This document shows positions 9,241-17,443 of a stretch of DNA of 45,217 nt, in pieces; within the stretch, counting starts at the first letter, position 1; each line of letters starts with the position of its first letter. The notes under the pieces are model-generated. The model was not told where the DNA came from, did not search any database, and saw only the letters and a program-made list of their open reading frames with translations. A program made the translations under genes and the position numbers. This DNA is from Nostoc sp. NMS9 (GTDB lineage: Bacteria; Cyanobacteriota; Cyanobacteriia; Cyanobacteriales; Nostocaceae): the NCBI RefSeq assembly GCF_017114995.1, contig NZ_JABXKL010000039.1:254203-299419 (forward strand), in the 5' to 3' direction.

Positions 9241-9338
9241 TGGGCATGGGGCACAAGAGGCAGAGGTGCAGAGGGGCAGAGGGGATAAAACTTACTACAA
9301 CTTCTCTTCTCCCCTGCTCCCCTGCTCCCCTCTCATCG
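9241..9338. repeat. G-rich/C-rich dispersed filler repeat, copy 1
   Basis: Begins GGGCATGGGGCACAAG, then purine runs (AGGGGCAGAGGGG), a core AAAACTTACTACAACTTCTC, and repeated CCCCTGCT units. The same order recurs at 19557-19690 and, inverted, at 24969-25084; a looser relative is at 23640-23791 and a fragment at 18601-18667. The two arms are complementary, so it can fold as a long hairpin. Confidence 0.8.
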
Positions 9339-9696
9339 TAAAGAAAAGATAAGCAAATTTCATCCTAGACGGCTATTGGTAGCGAAAAAACTTGGACATG
9401 CTACGCGATCGCATCAATTTACACGCTTGCAAACAATTCCATCAATAGTTACACTTTTTAAAACATTCTCATTTTTGCTTGGCGATGGCTACCCTACATA
9501 GGTAAACCTCCCGAAGCGAGTAAGCATTGCCAAAGCACCCACGCTGTCTGACTTATTAAGACTAAGCTGTGGTAATACTCTGGCTCTGGCAATAACAAAA
9601 AACAAGAGAGAGTTTTATGAGTAGCGATTTTCGTCTCTCATAACCTCAGTAAGAAAATTGCTTTGTAAACTAACTCATCGAGGAGGAGCGTAGTCG
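9339..9696 (+). promoter_or_regulatory. psbB upstream region with strong ribosome binding site
   Basis: A gene-free stretch leading into psbB. A near-perfect Shine-Dalgarno (AGGAGGA, 9681-9687) lies 9 bp before the ATG and fixes the start. GCGATCGC occurs near 9405. I could not identify a convincing -10/-35 pair, though the promoter of psbB must lie here or further upstream. Confidence 0.55.
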
Positions 9697-11226
9697 ATGG
9701 GACTACCCTGGTACCGAGTACATACAGTCGTTCTGAATGATCCAGGGCGACTGATTTCTGTACACCTAATGCACACAGCCTTAGTAGCAGGCTGGGCTGG
9801 TTCGATGGCACTCTACGAACTAGCTGTTTTTGACCCTAGCGATCCAGTTCTCAATCCGATGTGGCGTCAAGGAATGTTCGTCTTGCCGTTCATGTCACGT
9901 TTGGGTGTTACTCAATCTTGGGGTGGTTGGAACGTTACTGGTGGCGCAGGAAGTGATCCTGGCTTCTGGTCATTTGAGGGTGTTGCTGCCGCTCATATTG
10001 TTCTTTCCGGTCTGCTATTTCTAGCCGCCGTATGGCACTGGGTTTACTGGGATTTGGAACTTTTTAGAGATCCCCGCACTGGTGAACCCGCTCTAGATTT
10101 GCCAAAAATGTTTGGCATTCACCTGTTCTTATCTGGTCTACTTTGTTTTGGATTTGGTGCTTTTCACGTCACCGGACTATTTGGGCCGGGAATATGGGTT
10201 TCTGACGCTTATGGTATAACTGGCGCTGCCCAGGCAGTAGCACCAGAATGGGGCCCAGATGGTTTTAACCCCTATAACCCTGGTGGCATTGCGGCTCACC
10301 ACATTGCCGCTGGTGTTGTTGGTATTATTGCAGGCTTATTCCACCTCACAGTTAGACCCCCTGAACGGCTCTACAAAGCCTTGCGGATGGGGAACATTGA
10401 AACAGTACTTTCTAGCAGTATTGCAGCAGTCTTCTTCGCTGCTTTCGTTGTTGCTGGTACTATGTGGTACGGTAACGCCGCCACACCCATCGAATTGTTT
10501 GGCCCTACCCGCTATCAATGGGATCAGAACTACTTCCGTCAAGAAATTCAGCGCCGCGTCCAAACAAACGTTGCCCAAGGTGTAAACCTTGAGCAAGCTT
10601 GGTCGCAGATTCCTGAAAAATTGGCTTTCTATGATTATGTCGGTAATAGCCCCGCTAAAGGCGGTCTATTCCGTACAGGGCCAATGGTGAAGGGTGATGG
10701 CATTGCCCAATCTTGGCAAGGTCACGCCGTATTCAAAGATTCTGAAGGGCGGGAATTGACTGTACGTCGTCTCCCAAACTTCTTTGAAACCTTCCCAGTG
10801 GTCTTAACCGACGCAGATGGAATTGTCCGTGCTGACATTCCCTTCCGTCGAGCAGAATCTAAATATAGCTTCGAGCAATCTGGTGTCACCGTTAGTTTCT
10901 ACGGTGGCAATCTGAATGGTCAGACCTTTACAGAACCAGCTGATGTGAAGAAGTACGCCCGTAAGGCTCAAGGCGGTGAAATCTTTGAATTTGACCGGGA
11001 AACCTTGAACTCTGATGGTGTATTCCGCACCAGTCCTAGAGGTTGGTTTACCTTTGGACACGCCGTATTTGCTTTGCTGTTCTTCTTTGGTCATCTCTGG
11101 CATGGCGCTCGGACAATCTACCGAGACGTATTTGCTGGTGTTGACGCGGATCTTGAAGAGCAAGTTGAGTGGGGTCTGTTCCAGAAAGTGGGTGACAAGT
11201 CAACCCGCCGGAAGGAAGCCCTTTAA
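9697..11226 (+). CDS. psbB: Photosystem II CP47 chlorophyll-binding protein
   Basis: 509 residues, the normal length of CP47, the inner antenna protein of photosystem II. It binds chlorophyll a and passes excitation to the D1/D2 reaction centre in the thylakoid membrane. The N-terminus [18 protein letters not shown] is diagnostic. Six membrane helices carry His ligands (for example [32 protein letters not shown] and [18 protein letters not shown]), with the large lumenal loop between helices 5 and 6 (about residues 260-450). psbT follows 106 bp downstream on the same strand, as in most cyanobacteria and chloroplasts. Confidence 0.99.
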   Translation: MGLPWYRVHTVVLNDPGRLISVHLMHTALVAGWAGSMALYELAVFDPSDPVLNPMWRQGMFVLPFMSRLGVTQSWGGWNVTGGAGSDPGFWSFEGVAAAHIVLSGLLFLAAVWHWVYWDLELFRDPRTGEPALDLPKMFGIHLFLSGLLCFGFGAFHVTGLFGPGIWVSDAYGITGAAQAVAPEWGPDGFNPYNPGGIAAHHIAAGVVGIIAGLFHLTVRPPERLYKALRMGNIETVLSSSIAAVFFAAFVVAGTMWYGNAATPIELFGPTRYQWDQNYFRQEIQRRVQTNVAQGVNLEQAWSQIPEKLAFYDYVGNSPAKGGLFRTGPMVKGDGIAQSWQGHAVFKDSEGRELTVRRLPNFFETFPVVLTDADGIVRADIPFRRAESKYSFEQSGVTVSFYGGNLNGQTFTEPADVKKYARKAQGGEIFEFDRETLNSDGVFRTSPRGWFTFGHAVFALLFFFGHLWHGARTIYRDVFAGVDADLEEQVEWGLFQKVGDKSTRRKEAL

Positions 11227-11235
11227 TTCTCAGTG

Positions 11236-11278
11236 CTGAGTGCTGAGTTCTGAGTTAAGGCTCCGACTCAGCACTCAG
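11236..11278 (+). terminator. psbB-psbT intergenic hairpin
   Basis: Perfect 13-bp inverted repeat CTGAGTGCTGAGT / ACTCAGCACTCAG with a 17-nt loop, ten bases after the psbB stop. No U-tract follows, so it is more likely an attenuator, processing site or 3'-end stabiliser between psbB and psbT than a full terminator. The surrounding TGAGT/ACTCA units are a local short repeat. Confidence 0.5.
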
Positions 11279-11332
11279 TTGACTCAGCATTAAAAACTTT
11301 AACTAATGGCTGGATAAAGAGGAAATCGTAAT

Positions 11333-11440
11333 ATGGAAAGCGTTGCGTACATCTTGATTTTTACTCTGTGTATAGGTACTCTCTTCTTTGCGATCGCATT
11401 TCGCGAACCCCCTCGTTTTGAGAAACCAAAAGATAAGTAG
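11333..11440 (+). CDS. psbT: Photosystem II reaction centre protein T
   Basis: A 35-residue single-helix protein. Reading from ATG 11333 gives MESVAYILIFTLCIGTLFF, then AIAFREPPRFEKPKDK and a TAG stop. The helix (residues 3-23) and the RxPPR tail match PsbT, which sits at the dimer interface of photosystem II. AAAGAGGAAAT precedes the ATG and supplies a ribosome site. It is the short partner of psbB, probably co-transcribed in part, with the intergenic hairpin able to set their ratio. Confidence 0.97.
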   Translation: MESVAYILIFTLCIGTLFFAIAFREPPRFEKPKDK

Positions 11441-11475
11441 ATCCTATCCACAGACTTTTAAGCGGATTTAATCTT

Positions 11476-11513
11476 AATATCCGTTGCTACTAAGCATGGT
11501 GGCAACGGATATT
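11476..11513 (+). terminator. Terminator-like hairpin after psbT
   Basis: Perfect 12-bp stem AATATCCGTTGC / GCAACGGATATT with a 14-nt loop, 35 bp after the psbT stop. The following bases are only moderately T-rich (ATTGTGTTCG), so this is a 3'-end or terminator candidate without a classical U-tract. Confidence 0.65.
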
Positions 11514-11734
11514 ATTGTGTTCGTCCTTTGTTGGTTTTTACTACTAAGTAAATGACAAATCATTTTTATATTGTGATATAATTTCCAATCTTGGGAGTAG
11601 ATATGTGTTAATGCTAGCTTTTCTGCGCTAGGATGAAAAAGGATGTTTTGTGTAAGCTGCCATAGTACTGCTTACATAACGCATCGCGCTTGTCGCACCA
11701 CCTTTACGGAGACTAGAACCAGGAACAAATCAGC

Positions 11735-12871
11735 ATGGTCAATCAGAATTTAACCGCTACAGAAATTGGATTCACTCACGAAGATTTCGCTGCTCTACTT
11801 GACAAATACGATTATCATTTTAGCCCTGGTGATGTTGTCCCAGGAACAGTTTTCAGTATAGAGCCGCGCGGCGCTCTGATTGACATTGGTGCTAAAACCG
11901 CAGCATATATACCTATACAAGAAATGTCTATTAACCGGGTGGATAGCCCGGAAGAAGTATTACAGTCAAACGAAACGCGCGAATTTTTCATCCTTACCGA
12001 TGAAAACGAAGATGGTCAATTAACCCTTTCCATTCGCCGTATTGAATATATGCGGGCTTGGGAACGCGTGCGGCAGTTGCAAGCAGAAGATGCTACTGTC
12101 CGTTCTGGTGTATTTGCAACCAATCGCGGTGGAGCATTGGTACGAATTGAGGGATTACGTGGCTTTATCCCAGGTTCCCACATCAGTACCCGCAAACCTA
12201 AAGAAGAATTGGTAGGCGAGGATCTGCCGTTGAAATTCCTAGAGGTAGACGAAGAACGTAATCGCCTCGTTCTATCTCACCGTCGGGCGCTGGTTGAGCG
12301 TAAGATGAACCGCCTAGAAGTCGGCGAAGTAGTAATTGGTACTGTTCGTGGTATCAAACCCTACGGTGCTTTCATCGACATTGGCGGCGTCAGTGGTCTA
12401 CTGCATATTTCTGAGATTTCTCACGAACATATTGATACACCTCATAGCGTGTTCAATGTCAATGATGAAGTGAAAGTTATGATCATTGACTTGGATGCAG
12501 AAAGGGGTCGCATTTCCCTATCTACCAAGCAGCTAGAACCCGAACCCGGCGACATGATTAAAAACCGGGATTTGGTCTACGATAAGGCAGAAGAAATGGC
12601 TGCTAAGTATCGCGAACAGCTATTAGCCAAGCAGCAAGGTGCTACTGCTGCGGCGGCTACACCTGCGGAAGTTGTTGCAGACGAAGATATTCCACCAGCA
12701 ACAGAACTTGAAGAAGATATTCCACCAGCAGCAGAACTTGAAGAAGATATTCCACCAGCAGTAGAACTTGAAGAAGATATTCCAGTAGTTGCGGAAATTG
12801 AAACAGAGATTACACCAGCGACGGAAACTGAAGAGGAAATTCCAGCAGTTCCAGCAGCTATTGAAGAGTAA
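11735..12871 (+). CDS. rpsA: 30S ribosomal protein S1 (three S1 domains, acidic repeat tail)
   Basis: 378 residues of the short cyanobacterial S1 type, which helps mRNA bind the 30S subunit. Three S1 RNA-binding OB folds are visible: GDVVPGTVFSIEPRGALIDI near 32-50, a degenerate middle one (RSGVFATNRGGALVRIEGL near 123), and GEVVIGTVRGIKPYGAFIDI near 197-216 with the classic GLLHISEIS. The last 60 residues (319-378) are exactly six acidic decapeptides (IPPATELEED, IPPAAELEED, IPPAVELEED and three degenerate ones). A strong terminator follows. It has its own upstream region after the psbT hairpin. Confidence 0.95.
   Translation: MVNQNLTATEIGFTHEDFAALLDKYDYHFSPGDVVPGTVFSIEPRGALIDIGAKTAAYIPIQEMSINRVDSPEEVLQSNETREFFILTDENEDGQLTLSIRRIEYMRAWERVRQLQAEDATVRSGVFATNRGGALVRIEGLRGFIPGSHISTRKPKEELVGEDLPLKFLEVDEERNRLVLSHRRALVERKMNRLEVGEVVIGTVRGIKPYGAFIDIGGVSGLLHISEISHEHIDTPHSVFNVNDEVKVMIIDLDAERGRISLSTKQLEPEPGDMIKNRDLVYDKAEEMAAKYREQLLAKQQGATAAAATPAEVVADEDIPPATELEEDIPPAAELEEDIPPAVELEEDIPVVAEIETEITPATETEEEIPAVPAAIEE
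12691..12780 (+). repeat. 30-bp tandem repeat in the S1 tail
   Basis: Three near-identical 30-bp units (12691, 12721, 12751), each TCCACCAGCA plus a variable codon region plus GAACTTGAAGAAGATAT, encode acidic decapeptides in frame. Three further decapeptides downstream are degenerate at DNA level. Confidence 0.9.
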
Positions 12872-12924
12872 TAGATTTTTTATAGTTTTACTTGTTTTTA
12901 AGTAAGAGTATTAAATCATTTTAT

Positions 12925-12949
12925 AAAGAGGGTTTTTCCCTCTTTTTTT
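12925..12949 (+). terminator. Rho-independent terminator of rpsA
   Basis: Perfect 8-bp stem AAAGAGGG / CCCTCTTT around a TTTTT loop, running directly into a T-tract (TTTT), 54 bp after the S1 stop. This is the clearest intrinsic terminator in the window. Confidence 0.88.
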
Positions 12950-13001
12950 ATGTGGAGAATCGGTAAAGTGAAGAGTTGGGAGTAATTATAAGTTAAATAT
13001 T

Positions 13002-13736
13002 ATGGCAACCATTAAATGTAGAAATATCACTTTTGATCGTATCCAGGCAATTTTGTTTGACAAAAACGGTACTCTAGAAGATTCAGAAACGTATTTGCGA
13101 TCGCTAGCACAAAAGGCAGCAAGATTAATAGATGCTCAAATTCCTGGAACTGGGGAACCCCTATTAATGGCATTTGGCATCAATGGCAATCTTCTAGATC
13201 CCGCAGGTTTAATATCAGTAGCAAGCCGCCGTGAAACAGAAATTGCGGCTGCGGCATATATTGCCGAAACAGGAAGAGGATGGTTTGAGTGCTTAAAAAT
13301 AGCCCGTCAAGCTTTGGATGAAGCGGAAAAATACATTGGACAAACTCCTTCACCACTGTTTGTAGGTAGCCTAGAAATTTTGAAATACCTACGTGAGGGC
13401 GGTCTAAAACTTGGCATCCTCTCGGCTGCGACAACTGAAGAAGTACGTAATTTTGTAGCCAATCACCAGTTAAGTGATTATATCCAGTTAGAAATGGGCG
13501 TAGATGAAGGGCCGAGTAAACCAGATCCAGTGCTATTTTTGCAAGCTTGCCAAGCTTTGGGAGTTGAACCGAACGCTACATTGATGGTGGGTGATTCAGT
13601 TGGTGATATGCAAATGGCGCGTAATGCTAAAGCCGCAGGTTGTATTGGTATCACTTGGGTAGGTAAGTCAGATAACGTCCGAGGTGCAGATGTGGTGATT
13701 AATCAACTTGATGAAATCCAAATTTTAGAAAATTAA
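13002..13736 (+). CDS. HAD-superfamily phosphatase (phosphoglycolate phosphatase-like)
   Basis: 244 residues, class I HAD fold. Motif I is ILFDKNGTLED near residues 17-27, where the nucleophile Asp is present but the usual second Asp (DxD) is Asn. Motif II is the Ser/Ala-rich LGILSAATTEE, motif III the Lys in GPSKPDP, and motif IV MVGDSVGDMQMA near residue 200. The helical cap lies between motifs I and II. The family removes phosphate from small metabolites such as 2-phosphoglycolate; substrate cannot be called. The D-to-N change affects the general acid/base position and could alter activity, although I believe the same motif occurs in related cyanobacterial proteins. Confidence 0.85.
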   Translation: MATIKCRNITFDRIQAILFDKNGTLEDSETYLRSLAQKAARLIDAQIPGTGEPLLMAFGINGNLLDPAGLISVASRRETEIAAAAYIAETGRGWFECLKIARQALDEAEKYIGQTPSPLFVGSLEILKYLREGGLKLGILSAATTEEVRNFVANHQLSDYIQLEMGVDEGPSKPDPVLFLQACQALGVEPNATLMVGDSVGDMQMARNAKAAGCIGITWVGKSDNVRGADVVINQLDEIQILEN

Positions 13737-14215
13737 TTTAACCTGAGTTTGATGAACTCAAAAAACGCCCCAACTGCCGTTTTTCTGCCACATTAGTTTT
13801 CAGATGGCATAGAAATTATCTACGTCACAGAATTTCTATGTCAAATCAATCAATATACTTAGTGTTTATCTATACTTAAAATAAGCTTTCTATTTTATTC
13901 GCAAAAATCATGCTAACTTAACATATCAAGATAGTCTTGCAATCTTTCTTTAGATAGATCGTTAAAAAAATCCGTAATATCTCTAATAGAATAAAATGGG
14001 AAATTTTTTAGAATCAGGGCAAACGCATTTAAATTCTGTAATCCATGCCCAGCAGGGGTTTAAAATTTACTCCCAAAAATAAATAATGCTTGAAACTTTT
14101 GCTCAGTAAGCATTATAAAAATAAGATACCTTTGCCTTGTTTTTAAGAATGAAGAGATTGCGATCACGATCGCAGTCTCAACTAATTTTTGATCGTTTTT
14201 TATTGGTGGAAGCGC
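13737..14215. other. 479-bp intergenic region with two inverted repeats
   Basis: No gene seen. Just after the HAD stop, GAGTT/AACTC (13746-13760) and AAAAACG/CGTTTTT (13761-13784) give weak hairpins that may end transcription. Further on, CATAGAAATT (13808-13817) and AATTTCTATG (13831-13840) form a perfect 10-bp inverted repeat with a 13-bp spacer. The rest is AT-rich and leads to the cyclase gene; GCGATC motifs occur near 14160. Confidence 0.55.
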
Positions 14216-15346
14216 ATGAATTTTCAAAGCTCTGCTTCACCTGTCATCATTTCTGATTCTAATGATGTCAAAGCTGAAATATCTTATGTTCAGGGGATGG
14301 AGCATTTAATTGAGGTTGTTCAAGCATTGTCATTGGCACGGACGCTAGAGCAAATTATGGAGATTGTGCGAAAATCTGCGCGTGAATTGACTGGGGCAGA
14401 TGGGGCTAGTTTTGTGCTACGAGATGGAGAGCAATGTTATTACGCAGATGAAGATGCGATCGCTCCCTTATGGAAAGGGCAACGATTCCCGATGAGTATG
14501 TGCATTAGTGGGCATACGATGCGAAACCGTCAGCCCGTTGTGATTAGTGATATTTATGGAGATGAACGGATTCCATTTACAGCCTACCAACCGACTTTTG
14601 TAAAAAGCTTGGCAATGGTGCCGATCCGAGCATGTAACCCCATCGGTGCAATTGGAACATATTGGGCAACTTTATATCAGCCAACGGAAAAAAAAGTAAA
14701 GCTATTACAGGCATTGGCAGACACAACGGCTGTCGCAATGGAAAACGTGCAGATTTATAATGAATTAGAACAAAGAGTCCACAATCGAACTGCTGCACTA
14801 GAAAAAGAAATAGAAGGGCATCAAAAAGCTGAGGCAGAAGTTCGGCGCTTATCTCTAACGGATGAATTAACCGGAGTCTACAATCGACGAGGCTTTTTTC
14901 TATTTGCAGATCAGCAATTAAAGCTAGCCCATCGGCTACAAAAGCCCTGTTGTCTCCTATTTATAGATATAGATGGATTGAAGCAAATCAATGATACGTT
15001 TGGACATGAAGTTGGAGATCGGGTAATAGTAGACGCCGCAGACCTACTAAGTCAAACCTATCGAGATTCTGACATCGTTGCTCGATGGGGGGGTGATGAG
15101 TTTGTCGTATTCATTCCTAAATGTTCAGATCGTACGAATGGAATTAGTGTTCGCCTACAAACTAATATTGATTTATTTAATCAGAATCGAGGTAGAAGTT
15201 ATCATCTATCAATGAGTATTGGAGTTCAAGAGTGCGTTATCAATGAAGATGTTTCATTGGAAAAACTGATATTGCAGGCAGATGAGTTGATGTACCAGCA
15301 AAAACGTGCCAAGCGAAGTTCTAGCAATAACAACAGCACCTTCTAA
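14216..15346 (+). CDS. GAF-GGDEF diguanylate cyclase
   Basis: About 376 residues from ATG 14216, which has GGTGGA just upstream; a TTG nine codons earlier is less likely. A GAF domain at roughly 30-175 (FVLRDGEQCYYADEDAIAP, MCISGHTM) senses a ligand or chromophore-like signal; no conserved bilin-binding Cys is obvious. A short coiled linker (residues 175-205) joins a GGDEF domain: NRRGFFLFADQQL, DIDGLKQINDTFGH, then ARWGGDEFVVF near 287-297. The RDSD five residues before GGDEF is a product-inhibition I-site. The intact motif predicts synthesis of cyclic di-GMP. It stands alone, with no EAL domain. Confidence 0.93.
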   Translation: MNFQSSASPVIISDSNDVKAEISYVQGMEHLIEVVQALSLARTLEQIMEIVRKSARELTGADGASFVLRDGEQCYYADEDAIAPLWKGQRFPMSMCISGHTMRNRQPVVISDIYGDERIPFTAYQPTFVKSLAMVPIRACNPIGAIGTYWATLYQPTEKKVKLLQALADTTAVAMENVQIYNELEQRVHNRTAALEKEIEGHQKAEAEVRRLSLTDELTGVYNRRGFFLFADQQLKLAHRLQKPCCLLFIDIDGLKQINDTFGHEVGDRVIVDAADLLSQTYRDSDIVARWGGDEFVVFIPKCSDRTNGISVRLQTNIDLFNQNRGRSYHLSMSIGVQECVINEDVSLEKLILQADELMYQQKRAKRSSSNNNSTF

Positions 15347-15731
15347 TCCTTTAGGAACCATATCTAAATGTTAATACTCAGCTTTTTTATCTCTTTTTTC
15401 ATTCCTGATTGATTGTCCACTGTCTTGACCTGATTCTCAATAAACACTGTTTTAATCTTTACAAGTTATACTTTTTAGTTTTTTATTCGTTGAAATCACG
15501 TTAATTTATTGCAATCAGATAAAGTCTATAAGTAAATTACTAGACCTCTTGCATAAATCAAAAATAAGAACCCCACCCTGCCAAAGCTACGCTTTGTCTC
15601 CCCTCCCCTTGCTAAGGGGAGGGGTTGGGGGTGGGGTGTTAGGGACTTTTGCAAGAGGTCTACTCTCCTGGACTTTATTTCTAACTATTATTATATTTTT
15701 ATCTAACAGGGGAGAGTTTATTGAATCAATT
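15347..15731. other. 385-bp intergenic region containing a MITE
   Basis: Between the cyclase and the convergent DUF4231 gene. The first 190 bp are AT-rich with no gene seen; the MITE at 15541-15662 fills most of the rest. Confidence 0.6.
15541..15662. mobile_element. MITE-like element with 13-bp terminal inverted repeats
   Basis: The ends are TAGACCTCTTGCA (15541-15553) and its exact complement (15650-15662). If the outer TA pairs are target duplications, the terminal repeat proper is GACCTCTTGCA. The interior is highly palindromic (CCTCCCCTT-gct-AAGGGGAGG) and lacks coding capacity. The end sequence resembles those of IS families common in Nostoc, so it was probably moved in trans by a resident transposase. 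Confidence 0.8.
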
Positions 15732-16343
15732 TTATTCTTCGTCTTTCTTGTCTTCTAAATTGGTTATCTTTGTATTTTGCAGAAGGATATGGTCTTCCTG
15801 ATTATGTTTTTCTTCTTTCTTTTCTTGTACAACTTGAGTGGCATATATTTCCACATCTCGCTGAATAATATCTTCTACATGACTTGCAAATAGATTAAAT
15901 GCCTGTTCGTGACTTGGATAAATACGATAAGGGCCTGTCAATTGTGAGAATTGCCAGCCTTGGGTTTTCAAAGATTCAACTGTTCGGCGATAGTGTCGCC
16001 AGCGTTCTCCATAGTGAAAAAACTCTTCAATGGCAGCACTAATAGCAACTATTTGGCTCAAACCAAAAGTTGACCACATAATGATATCCCTATTGTTAGG
16101 TTTGAAATTAGTGTTAATATTTAGACTTACCAATGCCGGGAGAACTACACCACCAATAATAGTTGTTACCCGTAATAAATAATGGCGATCGCGCGAGAAA
16201 TTCGCCTTACTTTCCATCCAGAGTACTTGGTCTAACCAGCGCGATCGCAAAAAATGTTTGTGCACATCACCTAAGTTAATACCTGCAAATAACTGGTTAA
16301 AATCTTCTTTTAAAAATTCGTGATAACTATCTTTTTTTGCCAT
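15732..16343 (-). CDS. DUF4231/SLATT-domain membrane protein
   Basis: 203 residues with two membrane helices (55-76, YLLRVTTIIGGVVLPALV, and 86-107, DIIMWSTFGLSQIVAIS) and soluble ends. Conserved-looking features are RSRWLDQVLWMESKA ahead of helix 1 and HYGERWRHYRRTVE after helix 2, which match DUF4231, a member of the SLATT superfamily. SLATT proteins are predicted pore-forming effectors in nucleotide-signalling conflict systems. Its AGGAG ribosome site (complement of 16350-16354) overlaps the stop of the upstream SLOG gene, 9 bp away, so the two are translationally coupled. The C-terminal 40 residues are charged. Confidence 0.82.
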   Translation of the reverse strand: MAKKDSYHEFLKEDFNQLFAGINLGDVHKHFLRSRWLDQVLWMESKANFSRDRHYLLRVTTIIGGVVLPALVSLNINTNFKPNNRDIIMWSTFGLSQIVAISAAIEEFFHYGERWRHYRRTVESLKTQGWQFSQLTGPYRIYPSHEQAFNLFASHVEDIIQRDVEIYATQVVQEKKEEKHNQEDHILLQNTKITNLEDKKDEE

Positions 16344-16352
16344 TTTTTACTC

Positions 16353-17099
16353 CTAATTAGAAAGTAACCCCTTAATTACTTTGCCTAAATTCTCAGCTCC
16401 TTTCTCTATGTCGATTAAGTCGATGTATTGTAATGTACCAGATTTAGCTAGCTTTTTGGCTCGTTCATCAGTAGCCTTTCCACACAAAGCATCTACAAGT
16501 ATATCTGCGGTTCTACCACTACCAGCAATCACAAGAACTACCCTGCCGCTATTAACGCTAGAAAAGGCATCCTTAAAGGTAATTTCACCACCGTTCAAGA
16601 GTACTGTCATCGAAGGTGCATCATTGGCCAGCATAGTCGCAACACAAGATATCCAAGGAGACTCGTCGCCCCAATTATTCCCAGGAACTAGTACAAAATG
16701 AGTATGGTTTGGCTCTAACAGTGTTAAATCAGCAGCAGTTTCCGAATGATTAGGTAAAGCCACTTTGCCTTCAGGTGTCACACCAACTAAAGCAAACTTA
16801 GCACCTATTTGGGTACGGGCCGCACCCATCATTCGCATAATTCCTGCGTCCGTACCTCCATCCACGACATAAGCCCCTAAAGTTTCGGCGATGGGGGCTA
16901 AAACTTCCACAAATAACCGTTGAATACGGAGAAAGTCAGCTTCACTGATATTACTTGCACCCCCCACTACTACTAAAACAGAGCGCGAACTGCACAGCCC
17001 TATGGTCTTAAGAGCATAAGGCAATTCTTCTGGCTGCTCAACTTGAGTAGCTAATGCTGTTTGCCCATTATTAAAAGTAAGTTTTAAACAACTTTTCAT
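16353..17099 (-). CDS. LSDAT/SLOG-domain nucleotide sensor (TRPM-like)
   Basis: 248 residues forming a Rossmann-like SLOG domain of the LSDAT (TRPM-like) group. Visible motifs are VVVGGAS at 43-49, VDGGTDAG at 79-86, EPNHTHF near 129-135, GDESPW at 144-149, LNGG at 168-171 and IAGSGRTAD at 191-199. The glycine-rich loops and the GGTDAG are the expected nucleotide-binding sites; the animal relatives are the N-terminal domains of TRPM channels. No membrane segment is present. It is the first gene of a two-gene operon with the DUF4231/SLATT gene; the family and context point to a cytosolic sensor that gates a membrane partner. Confidence 0.82.
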   Translation of the reverse strand: MKSCLKLTFNNGQTALATQVEQPEELPYALKTIGLCSSRSVLVVVGGASNISEADFLRIQRLFVEVLAPIAETLGAYVVDGGTDAGIMRMMGAARTQIGAKFALVGVTPEGKVALPNHSETAADLTLLEPNHTHFVLVPGNNWGDESPWISCVATMLANDAPSMTVLLNGGEITFKDAFSSVNSGRVVLVIAGSGRTADILVDALCGKATDERAKKLAKSGTLQYIDLIDIEKGAENLGKVIKGLLSN

Positions 17100-17443
17100 T
17101 TTTTCAAAATACTGACTGCTTAGGTTTTCTGGCGTAGAGCTTCGCAGTCATGTTCTGCAAGCATTGTATTCCATTATTCCCTTGATGAAAATGAATTTTA
17201 TGATGCTTTTGTACAGGTTTATTATTGATTAATGTTTCGCCAAATTTTTACTTAGATGTAAATAGCGATGCCTACGGCTGTCTAAGCCTACGCTCCAGTT
17301 TTTTGCCATTATTTTTATTTCTGAAAAATTATTGATCCACAAAGTAATAGCTTCTTGTTTGTTGACATCTTAAATCAGGAGGATTTTGCAGTTTATTTAT
17401 GAACTATCGCACCAGTTTTTCAGTTAATCAGAATGATTGAATT
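17100..17443. other. 344-bp intergenic region with dispersed repeat pieces
   Basis: No gene seen. Two pieces of dispersed Nostoc repeats occur: GGCGTAGAGCTTCGCAG at 17130-17146 and GATGCCTACGGCTG near 17267, followed by GCCTACGCTCC. The promoter of the SLOG-SLATT operon should lie in the first 200 bp. Confidence 0.55.
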
